Shown: positions 24,303 to 30,633 of the stretch, piece by piece
How positions within the stretch are numbered: the first letter of the stretch is position 1
How the letters are laid out: the number at the start of each line of letters is the position of its first letter
DNA from: JBCCSZ01 sp039199225
GTDB taxonomy: Bacteria; Bacteroidota; Bacteroidia; Chitinophagales; Saprospiraceae
Reading direction: 5' to 3'
Length of the DNA: 30,633 bases
NCBI GenBank assembly: GCA_039199225.1
Contig: JBCCSZ010000050.1
Location: 1 to 30,633, forward strand
The notes under the pieces: generated by a model
Seen by the model: only the letters and a program-made list of their open reading frames with translations
Told to the model about the DNA's origin: nothing
Database searches by the model: none
Position numbers and translations under genes: made by a program

Positions 24303-24325
24303 AAAGCGCATTTACTTCCGCTGCT

Positions 24326-25408
24326 TTAATCTGCCAAAATAATTTCTTTGATCGTCTGTAGTAATTGCCGACCCTCCTCTGAAAATTGATCGGCATATTT
24401 TTCATCCTGTTCTGCCAAGACGAGATGCATGAAATTATCGGCCAGGACCTCATCTGGGTGGATGATGTAGTCGGTATTGTCCTTGATTTGAGAGAAAAAG
24501 CCTTTGATTTCGCTCATTTTATGGAGACTGTCCCCATTGCGTTTGGTCTTCACCTTCACCAATCTGGAATAGGGCGGTTGTATTTCAAACAGATCGAACT
24601 GTAGATAGTCGAAGAAGTTGCGCTTGTTGCCACTGTATTCAAAGGCGTTGGCAGCTATGATTGGGATGGCAAAGAAAGAATTTCCCTCCTTGTTAAATAC
24701 TTGAATGGCCTGGGCGTAGTTGATGCCATCTGGATTGAGCAAAATGCGCTGTTTGAGGGAGTCCGGCAAGACGAGTCGGTCCATACCACCAATGGATTTA
24801 AAGCCGATGGCAGCATACAATTTTTCGCGTTTGGATGGATGGAGCCTGCTGTAGATGTGGAACAGCTCATGGAGCATAATATTTGCAAAGGCCGAGCTAT
24901 TGGCTTGTTCGAGGGCATATTTGGGAATGACAATGGCATCTTCGCGGGTGTAGTACACCCCACTGCCATAGTGATTGGCATGTGTTTTTATCAATCGTAA
25001 GTTGGCCGGTAATACCTTGGGGGAGAGCTTCCGGCATTGTTCGTATACTTGATTGAAAATGCCTTCCAGGAACTTCTTATTGCTGTTGCTGAAGTCGCAA
25101 ACCTCTGTTTGGAGAAAATCCCGATAGTCCTTCAGGACAAGTTCCCGAGAGGTGGAGGCGGGATAGTTTCTCCTCATTTGAATGGACATATCCAGTTTTC
25201 CAATTTGCTCGAAAAAGGATTCTGCTTTGTCTTGAATAATGGCTGCTGATGCTGAGGTACTGTCTAAAAATTGGATTTGCTCTCCACTAAGTGTTGTGAA
25301 GGTAACCGTCTTTGATTGAGGCCCTGTCCGGCAGCTGTTGAATCCGATGGCCAAAAACAACAACAGCCACAGATGGTAAGGATAAGTCGTTTGCTTATTC
25401 AATAGCAC
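24326..25408 (-). CDS. Putative HExxH metalloprotease-like lipoprotein
   Basis: About 360 aa from the GTG at 25408; alternative in-frame starts (GTG 25423, TTG 25402 and 25468) exist and no ATG fits. The N-terminus is a lipoprotein-type leader (HLWLLLFLAIGFNSC, Cys26), placing it in the envelope. The zinc-protease-like motif LHELFHIYSRLHPSKREKLY has His180, Glu181 and His184, and a later HPDEVLADNF could supply the third ligand. GSGVYYTREDAIVIPKYAL precedes it as an expected beta-strand region. I do not recognise a named family, and activity is not proven. It lies 74 bp downstream of tex on the same strand and may be co-transcribed. Confidence 0.75.
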   Translation of the reverse strand: MLLNKQTTYPYHLWLLLFLAIGFNSCRTGPQSKTVTFTTLSGEQIQFLDSTSASAAIIQDKAESFFEQIGKLDMSIQMRRNYPASTSRELVLKDYRDFLQTEVCDFSNSNKKFLEGIFNQVYEQCRKLSPKVLPANLRLIKTHANHYGSGVYYTREDAIVIPKYALEQANSSAFANIMLHELFHIYSRLHPSKREKLYAAIGFKSIGGMDRLVLPDSLKQRILLNPDGINYAQAIQVFNKEGNSFFAIPIIAANAFEYSGNKRNFFDYLQFDLFEIQPPYSRLVKVKTKRNGDSLHKMSEIKGFFSQIKDNTDYIIHPDEVLADNFMHLVLAEQDEKYADQFSEEGRQLLQTIKEIILAD

Positions 25409-25482
25409 ATTTTTTGAATTCACCTGAATATACTTAAAATTCGATGTTCTGCCGAGTACCTCTACCAAAATTCGACAAAGCG

Positions 25483-27609
25483 CTATACATCCTTCATAGA
25501 CAAGCCGATGCGGCTGCGTTTGACATCAACGCTTGTAACGCGAACCTTTACCTGTTGTTGGAGGCTGACGACTTCCAGTGGGTCTTTTACAAATTTATTG
25601 GCCAATTGAGAAACATGCACCAGCCCGTCTTGCTTCACACCTATATCGACAAAAGCACCAAAATTGGTAATGTTGGTCACAATACCTGGCAACACCATTC
25701 CTTCTTTGAGGTCTTCCATCTTACTGATGTTCTTATCAAACTCAAAACTTTGGGCTTCTCCACGCGGGTCCAATCCAGGTTTTTGAAGTTCCGCCAAAAT
25801 ATCTTTTAAGGTTGGCAGCCCGATGGCTCCTCCGACATACTTCTGTAGGTGGATTTGTTTTTGCAAAGCAGCATCGCGGATGAGTTGTCCGATGGTACAA
25901 CCGAGGTCGGTAGCCATTTGCTTGACCAAAGCATATCGCTCTGGGTGTACAGCCGTATTGTCCAGTGGATTGGCGGCATCGCGCACGCGCAGGAAGCCAG
26001 CACATTGTTCAAAAGCCTTTTCCCCCATCCGCGCAACCTTCTTGAGTTCTTTGCGACTCTTGAATTGCCCCTGGTCCCGGCGGTAGTTGACAATGTTTTG
26101 CGCCAAGGTAGGCCCCAGTCCGGAAACATAGGTCAGTAGATGCTTGCTGGCCGTATTGAGGTTGATGCCTACGGCGTTGACACAACTTTCGACAACCTGA
26201 TCCAGACTTTCGCGCAGCATCGGTTGGTTGACATCGTGCTGGTATTGACCTACACCAATTGATTTGGGGTCGATTTTTACCAATTCCGCCAAAGGGTCCA
26301 TCAGGCGGCGGCCAATGGAGACGGCCCCCCGAACGGTGAGGTCGAGATCGGGAAATTCTTCCCTGGCAATTTCCGAAGCCGAATAAATGGATGCGCCAGC
26401 CTCGTTGACCATAAAGAGAAACAGCTTGTTGCCCAGGTCGGCCGAGCGCAGTAGGCTCATGGTCTCCCGGCCTGCAGTGCCATTTCCAATGGCGATGGCC
26501 TGTATCTGATACTGCCTGACCAAGGATTTGATTTTCTCAATAGCCTCGGTGGCGCGGGACTGTGGTGGGTGCGGATAGATGGCCGTATGAAACAGCAGGT
26601 TGCCGCTTTCGTCCAGGCAAGCCAGCTTACAGCCCGTCCGAAAACCGGGGTCGAGCGCCATCACCCTGCTCTGTCCTAGGGGTGGGGCCAGCAGCAACTG
26701 GCGGAGGTTTTCGGCAAATACTCTGATGGCCTCCTCGTCAGCTTTCTCTTTGGCTTTGTTTCTAAATTCTGTTTCGAGGGAAGGGCCGAGCAGGCGTTTG
26801 AACGAATCGGCGATGGCTGTTTTGACCTGTTCGCCAGCTTCATTGTTGCTTTTCAAATAGAGGCGTTCGATCTGGTAGAGCGCCTCCCCTTCGTCTGGTG
26901 AAATGCTGACCCGAAGAAAGCCTTCTTCCTCGCCACGTCGGATGGCCAGCAAGCGGTGGGAGGGGCATCGGCGCAGGGGTTCTTCAAAATCAAAGTAGTC
27001 GCGGTATTTAGCGCCTTCCTCCTCCTTGGAACGGGCGATCTTGGAGCGAATCGTTGCCTCTCTATCGTACAACCGCCGCATGCGGGTTCGAACTTTCTCA
27101 TCTTCATTGATCCATTCGGCGATGATGTCGCGCGCGCCTTGCAAGGCTGCCTCTGTGTCTGCTACCTGATCGTTGAGAAAGCCCTTGGCCAATTGATAAA
27201 TGGAGTTACCAGACTGATTCAACAAAGCCTGCGCCAGCGGTTCCAGCCCTTTTTCGCGAGCTGCAGAAGCACGAGTCTTTCGCTTGCGCTTGTAAGGCAA
27301 ATAGAGGTCTTCCAGAGCAGTGGCATCGTAGGTACGTTCGATTTTCTTCCGCAGCTCATCGCTTAGCTTACCTTGCTCTTCGATGGATTTGAGGATGCTT
27401 TCCCGGCGCTTTTCCAATTCTTCCAGCTTTTTGAGCTGCTGTCGGATGTCGCTGATTTGGATTTCATCCAACGAGCCAGTTGCTTCTTTTCGGTAGCGGG
27501 CAATGAATGGAATAGTGGCGCCGTCGGACAGTAGGGCCAGGGTATTATTTACCTTTTGTGTCGGCAGAGAAAGCGTTTCGGCTATGCGTTGTGCGTGTGG
27601 TTGAATCAT
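25483..27609 (-). CDS. tex: Tex family S1 RNA-binding transcription accessory protein
   Basis: The 708-aa cytoplasmic protein matches the Tex/YhgF family, whose members bind nucleic acids and affect transcription. In order it has an N-terminal helical region (LSLPTQKVNNTLALLSDGATIPFIARYRKEATGSLDE), LEDLYLPYKRKRKTRA, and a YqgF/RNase H-like core (VMALDPGFRTGCKLACLD). After that come a helix-hairpin-helix region (NTASKHLLTYVSGLGPTLAQNIVNYR) and a C-terminal S1 domain (VLPGIVTNITNFGAFVDIGVKQDGLVHVSQL). The start is ATG 27609, since the upstream codons MMYIWGS are atypical. An 8-bp inverted repeat lies just upstream of the ATG. The HExxH lipoprotein gene follows. Confidence 0.96.
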   Translation of the reverse strand: MIQPHAQRIAETLSLPTQKVNNTLALLSDGATIPFIARYRKEATGSLDEIQISDIRQQLKKLEELEKRRESILKSIEEQGKLSDELRKKIERTYDATALEDLYLPYKRKRKTRASAAREKGLEPLAQALLNQSGNSIYQLAKGFLNDQVADTEAALQGARDIIAEWINEDEKVRTRMRRLYDREATIRSKIARSKEEEGAKYRDYFDFEEPLRRCPSHRLLAIRRGEEEGFLRVSISPDEGEALYQIERLYLKSNNEAGEQVKTAIADSFKRLLGPSLETEFRNKAKEKADEEAIRVFAENLRQLLLAPPLGQSRVMALDPGFRTGCKLACLDESGNLLFHTAIYPHPPQSRATEAIEKIKSLVRQYQIQAIAIGNGTAGRETMSLLRSADLGNKLFLFMVNEAGASIYSASEIAREEFPDLDLTVRGAVSIGRRLMDPLAELVKIDPKSIGVGQYQHDVNQPMLRESLDQVVESCVNAVGINLNTASKHLLTYVSGLGPTLAQNIVNYRRDQGQFKSRKELKKVARMGEKAFEQCAGFLRVRDAANPLDNTAVHPERYALVKQMATDLGCTIGQLIRDAALQKQIHLQKYVGGAIGLPTLKDILAELQKPGLDPRGEAQSFEFDKNISKMEDLKEGMVLPGIVTNITNFGAFVDIGVKQDGLVHVSQLANKFVKDPLEVVSLQQQVKVRVTSVDVKRSRIGLSMKDV

Positions 27610-27610
27610 A

Positions 27611-27643
27611 GTACATTTTGAGTTTATCGAACCCCAAATGTAC
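27611..27643. repeat. 8-bp inverted repeat upstream of tex
   Basis: GTACATTT (27611-27618) and AAATGTAC (27636-27643) are perfect complements 17 nt apart, immediately before the tex ATG. They could be an operator or a leader hairpin. Confidence 0.45.
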
Positions 27644-27692
27644 ATCAATTTGATGGAAGATCGCTCTGAAAAAGCGACAAAAGAAGGCCGTT

Positions 27693-28367
27693 TTAGAGTT
27701 GGTTGTAGTAATCAAATAGTTGCTGTAAGTCTTGTCTTTTGTTCAGCGAAGGCTTTTCCTTTTTTAGATAGGCTTTCATCTTAGAGTGCTGGTCGGGCAT
27801 CGATTTGAGGATGGCTTTTCGGGTGCTGACCAAGAACCTGGCTTCCTTGCTTTCTTTGCGTTGGACAAAGAACAGGTGGTTGGCTTGTTGGAGGAGTTTG
27901 TCAAAAGAGGGGTTGTCACCTCCCATTTTAATCGTGTATTTGGCATAAAGTGAAATGGGGCCGGAACTGATCAAATCACCGTAAAACTGTTGCATTTGAT
28001 CGTTGAAATAGGCGGTTAGCTTATAAAACTGATGCTCCTTGTATTTGAATACCTCCACAAGTTCAGGAAGTAGGTATTGTACTTTTTTGCCTATGCGAAC
28101 ATACACTTTGCCAGAACTGATTTGGAAGGTACCTTCGACCTGAAACGACAGGCCGTCTTTGGTGCGGATGACCATTTGGTCCCAATGCGTAACTTCTTTT
28201 GCGAGGCTTTTGGTTTCGACCAATGTAAGAGGTCTGCTGTAAAAGAGGAGGTTTTGCTGTCTGCTCAAGGGTAAATCGTCGAAAGAGTCAGAACCAGATT
28301 GGCCAAATGACTGGAAGCTCAATACGGAGCAAAAGGCGACAGCCGTCAGTAAAGTAGTTACTCTCAT
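27693..28367 (-). CDS. Secreted protein of unknown function
   Basis: The 224-aa product has a signal peptide (TTLLTAVAFCSVLSFQSFGQ). The mature part is mixed and basic, with strands (VIRTKDGLSFQVEGTFQISSGKVYVRIG) and a charged helical C-terminus (KSMPDQHSKMKAYLKKEKPSLNKRQDLQQLF). No catalytic, lipobox or T9SS sorting signal is visible, and I do not recognise the family. It probably acts in the periplasm. The same-strand tex gene follows at 27609, so an operon is possible, although the 5' region of tex contains its own inverted repeat. Confidence 0.75.
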   Translation of the reverse strand: MRVTTLLTAVAFCSVLSFQSFGQSGSDSFDDLPLSRQQNLLFYSRPLTLVETKSLAKEVTHWDQMVIRTKDGLSFQVEGTFQISSGKVYVRIGKKVQYLLPELVEVFKYKEHQFYKLTAYFNDQMQQFYGDLISSGPISLYAKYTIKMGGDNPSFDKLLQQANHLFFVQRKESKEARFLVSTRKAILKSMPDQHSKMKAYLKKEKPSLNKRQDLQQLFDYYNQL

Positions 28368-28574
28368 TACTTACAATTCATTTTTGTAAATGCTCGTTTG
28401 GGTCCTATGGAAATTACTTTTTTGAACTGCAAGGTGTACGCATGCACATTCCTGCTGTCATACGTATACTTTTGCAATTTATGCTAACATTACTTTTAAA
28501 ACTGTGTACCTGCTGCAAACAAATATAACAAACTTCTTCAGAATGAACGAAAAATTGGCAAGAAACGGATTGCA

Positions 28575-28982
28575 TCAGACAAATTCGGAATCGTCCCATT
28601 CTTTGCGAAGCTTTTTGAATTCTTTCAGCTCGAGTTCGTCTTCTTCTTCCTGGCGTTCTGGAACGACTTCATCGTAGTCGTGTTCATAGCGATTCCTTTT
28701 CTGGCGCATGCGTTCGACCTCCGCCTCAATTTCGGCTTCTTCCCATTCCTCATTGAGTTGAGGAGTGCCAGGTATGCCAAAGGTGGAGAAGTAGTGAATG
28801 GCCACGGAAATACCCCAAAAAAGAGCGGGGTAAATAAACCAAAGACGAAACGGATTGGTAACGATATTAATGACTGCTAGAACGGGGATGACTGATGCAT
28901 AACTAGTGAGGTGTTTATAAAATTCTTTCTTCTTTTTGACCTTTTTACGAGCATGTTCGTAATCGCGGGATTCTCTATCCAT
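28575..28982 (-). CDS. 2TM-domain small membrane protein
   Basis: The ~135-aa protein starts MDRESRDYEHARKKVKKKKEFYKHL. Two membrane helices follow (LTSYASVIPVLAVINIVTN and FRLWFIYPALFWGISVAIHYF), then a long acidic, coiled-coil-like tail (NEEWEEAEIEAEVERMRQKRNRYEHD...EERQEEEDELELKEF). This is the layout of the 2TM domain (PF13239), found both alone and at the N-terminus of LytTR-linked kinases in Bacteroidota. No enzymatic domain is present. Either of two adjacent ATGs (28985, 28982) could start it. It stands between genes on the same strand with gaps of 95 and 207 bp. Confidence 0.8.
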   Translation of the reverse strand: MDRESRDYEHARKKVKKKKEFYKHLTSYASVIPVLAVINIVTNPFRLWFIYPALFWGISVAIHYFSTFGIPGTPQLNEEWEEAEIEAEVERMRQKRNRYEHDYDEVVPERQEEEDELELKEFKKLRKEWDDSEFV

Positions 28983-29060
28983 CATTGTTTTCTTTTACAC
29001 TACAATAACGAACGAAAACCATATGGAGTTTTATCCGAACAAAACTATTTGAGCAAAGAA

Positions 29061-29076
29061 ATTCAATTTTTTGAAT
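29061..29076 (-). terminator. Weak A/T hairpin at the end of the glycine-rich membrane gene
   Basis: ATTCAA / TTGAAT (6-bp stem, 4-nt loop) lies directly after the stop codon of the gene ending at 29078 and is followed by TTTC on the minus strand. It is a weak terminator candidate. Confidence 0.3.
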
Positions 29077-29077
29077 C

Positions 29078-29452
29078 TCAAGAAGCTGTGCTTTTCGAAT
29101 GCTTTGGAGAATTGCCAAGTTGGGCTGCAAAGCCTCCGGTTAAGCCTCCTAGCCCGCCTGCCAATCCACCGATAATGGCGGTTACCAGAATCATCAATCC
29201 ACCCGATAGTCCGCCGAGCAATTGACCCATTTTGGCCGAAAGCAGACCGCTGTTTGCCTGGTCGATCATCACTGCAATGATGCCCCACAGGAGGGCGGCA
29301 CCAAAGAAGCCCAGCAGGAAGTTCTTCCAGCCACTTTGCCCCATCCAGGCACAAACAATAGCTGATACAACCGCAATGCTCCACCAAGGCAGGTATTGAT
29401 GTACAAAATATCCTCCGATTATTATGGCGACGAATCCTATGATATTTTTCAT
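29078..29452 (-). CDS. Small glycine-rich integral membrane protein
   Basis: The 124-aa protein starts at ATG 29452 (MKNIIGFVAIIIGGYF). The preceding codons are basic and non-hydrophobic, and that frame opens before the acylase stop. It has four or so membrane segments, the last very glycine-rich (LLGGLSGGLMILVTAIIGGLAGGLGG), a pattern of tightly packed helices. No family is recognised beyond this. It begins 34 nt after the stop of the penicillin acylase gene on the same strand, so co-transcription is likely. Confidence 0.7.
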   Translation of the reverse strand: MKNIIGFVAIIIGGYFVHQYLPWWSIAVVSAIVCAWMGQSGWKNFLLGFFGAALLWGIIAVMIDQANSGLLSAKMGQLLGGLSGGLMILVTAIIGGLAGGLGGLTGGFAAQLGNSPKHSKSTAS

Positions 29453-29486
29453 AATGCTTTTTGCTTTTTTCAAAAGTTCTTTCTGG

Positions 29487-30633
29487 CTATTTGCTGTAAG
29501 TCTCTTCGAATAAAACCTCCTCGTCATTATCCGACGGAGCGGCTTGCCAAAATTTCAATTCGTAGTACTTGCCTTCAGCCCAATAGTCGAGCATGGAATC
29601 GTAATAGGGGCTACCTGGATTACCGGATTGGCCGCCGGGATACACCCCAAAAGCCCGGGGCTCTTCGCCCAACTCTACGATCATTCGCCAGGAAGGGCCT
29701 GCGCCATTGCTGTTGGCATTGAGGGCCGATTTGTCTCCACTGATGCGCTTGTCCAAGACCCCGAAAGCTGGTATGCGCGCTAGGTTGCCAATGGGCGCCG
29801 GACGATAGTCTCCCCATAGGTTGGATTGTCCTTCAGCCGTTCTGCCAGCAATTTCTTCAGCCATCTCACCGAAGCTCTGTCGGACTATATCCGAAATATT
29901 TTCCTTTTTGTCTGTTGCCTGAATATCGAAAAAGACGCTTTCCGGGTCTTCCTCCATAATGGCGATGGTTCGGTAACTCTCCGGAAAGGCAATGGCGCCC
30001 TTCTCCTTTTGCAGGGCATAAATTTCGTCCCAAGTATTTTTGTAAAAGTTTCTCCACCAAATTTGGAAGTAGGTTGGTGCTTCTTGATCCCTTTCAAAGC
30101 GATAATCCCAGTTTTTTAGTTCTGTCAACAAAGCACTACCATTGCTGTGGCCATCCGGAGACTCCAGGTATTTGATCAACAGGGGCAACGCCTCCTCTGC
30201 CTTGATGCTGAAGTTGTCATTTTGCAATTTCATCATATCCTCCACCGTGATTTTTTCCATTTCTTCCAGTCTTCTATTGAGGTAGCGGCCCCGGTAGTCG
30301 CTAAAGCGGCCATGGTAATTGTAGGGGTAGGAGGGGCCGGTAGAACGCTGATTGGCAGAAGATACAAAGCCACTTTCCGGATTTCTGATGGATGGGTTGT
30401 GTTTGATGGGAATGGTCCCTTTCCAGGCGCTCTCGGAGGTGCTACCATCCAGTACGAAGCGCCCTTGCTCTGGGTGTCGCATGGGGAATTGCCCCTGTAT
30501 GGTCAATGCGATTTCTCCTTCTTTGGAGGCAAAAACGATGTTCTGTGGCGGTGTTCTGAAGTTGTTCAGCGAAGAGCGATACTGGTCGTAATTCGTTGCT
30601 TTGGAAAGCCCCTTGAAGGTTTGGATGGCGCTA
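29487..30633 (-). CDS. Penicillin acylase family protein, C-terminal part (cut by window edge)
   Basis: About 380 residues of the beta chain of an Ntn-hydrolase of the penicillin G acylase family; the gene continues beyond 30633, so the start and nucleophile Ser are not seen. Reading back from 30506 the frame stays open to the edge (TPPQNIVFASKEGEIALTIQG), typical of this family. Visible blocks include the SGFVSSANQRS strand, the HGRFSDYRGRYLNRRLEEMEKITVEDMMKLQND helices, and the ending SNGAGPSWRMIVELGEE...YPGGQSGNPGSPYYDSMLDYWAEGKYY. Members hydrolyse amide bonds of N-acyl amino compounds, including homoserine lactones in some cases, in the periplasm. The substrate here is unknown. Confidence 0.92.
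   Translation of the reverse strand, partial: SAIQTFKGLSKATNYDQYRSSLNNFRTPPQNIVFASKEGEIALTIQGQFPMRHPEQGRFVLDGSTSESAWKGTIPIKHNPSIRNPESGFVSSANQRSTGPSYPYNYHGRFSDYRGRYLNRRLEEMEKITVEDMMKLQNDNFSIKAEEALPLLIKYLESPDGHSNGSALLTELKNWDYRFERDQEAPTYFQIWWRNFYKNTWDEIYALQKEKGAIAFPESYRTIAIMEEDPESVFFDIQATDKKENISDIVRQSFGEMAEEIAGRTAEGQSNLWGDYRPAPIGNLARIPAFGVLDKRISGDKSALNANSNGAGPSWRMIVELGEEPRAFGVYPGGQSGNPGSPYYDSMLDYWAEGKYYELKFWQAAPSDNDEEVLFEETYSK

Noticed and set aside
1..30633. tRNA, rRNA, intact insertion sequence or transposase
   Set aside because: I saw no cloverleaf-like or rRNA sequence in the gaps and no transposase motif in any frame.

Overview
The window comes from a Bacteroidota chromosome, most likely the Saprospiria (Lewinella/Haliscomenobacter/Saprospiraceae type). 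The evidence is a giant secreted protein with a C-terminal type IX secretion (T9SS) sorting domain, a two-component-propeller/Y_Y_Y sensor kinase, LytTR regulators with a TPR-type LytS-like kinase, repeated TAnnTTTG (-7) promoter boxes close to start codons, and an almost complete lack of Shine-Dalgarno sites. The species is inferred; no rRNA or tRNA gene is present.

Layout. 1-2.9 kb: a periplasmic peptidoglycan-binding protein, a DJ-1/PfpI glutamine-amidotransferase-like protein, a possible 47-aa small ORF, and kdsA (LPS Kdo pathway). 2.9-6.4 kb: two tandem paralogous secreted beta-rich proteins, a structured repeat element (inverted plus direct copies) that runs into the promoter of a COG2509 FAD-dependent dehydrogenase, and a DoxX-like membrane protein. 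6.8-11.6 kb: a 1583-aa T9SS cargo protein with dockerin-like and cohesin-like regions in one chain. 11.9-20.9 kb: a signalling island made of a LytTR response regulator converging on a propeller histidine kinase that is translationally coupled to a voltage-gated K+ channel. Divergent from the channel gene come a second LytTR regulator, a previously unlisted 56-aa double-glycine-leader peptide gene, and a cytosolic TPR histidine kinase. Behind these, in a 735-bp gap, lie three copies of a unit made of an identical 20-nt block followed by an intrinsic terminator with covarying stems. 20.9-30.6 kb: pbpC (PBP1C), a possible degenerate 2H-phosphoesterase-like protein on the plus strand, then a minus-strand series: HExxH lipoprotein, tex, a secreted unknown, a 2TM protein, a glycine-rich small membrane protein and the C-terminal part of a penicillin acylase cut by the window edge.

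The best candidate for an undescribed system is 16.9-20.9 kb. It combines a LytTR regulator, a GG-leader peptide, a soluble TPR kinase and three tandem conserved-block/terminator units. By analogy with peptide-pheromone circuits (TPR receptors for imported peptides in Firmicutes, and multiple small RNAs as quorum outputs), it could be a peptide-signalling cassette with short-RNA outputs. That functional reading is inference; the gene order, the peptide ORF and the stem covariation are visible in the sequence.
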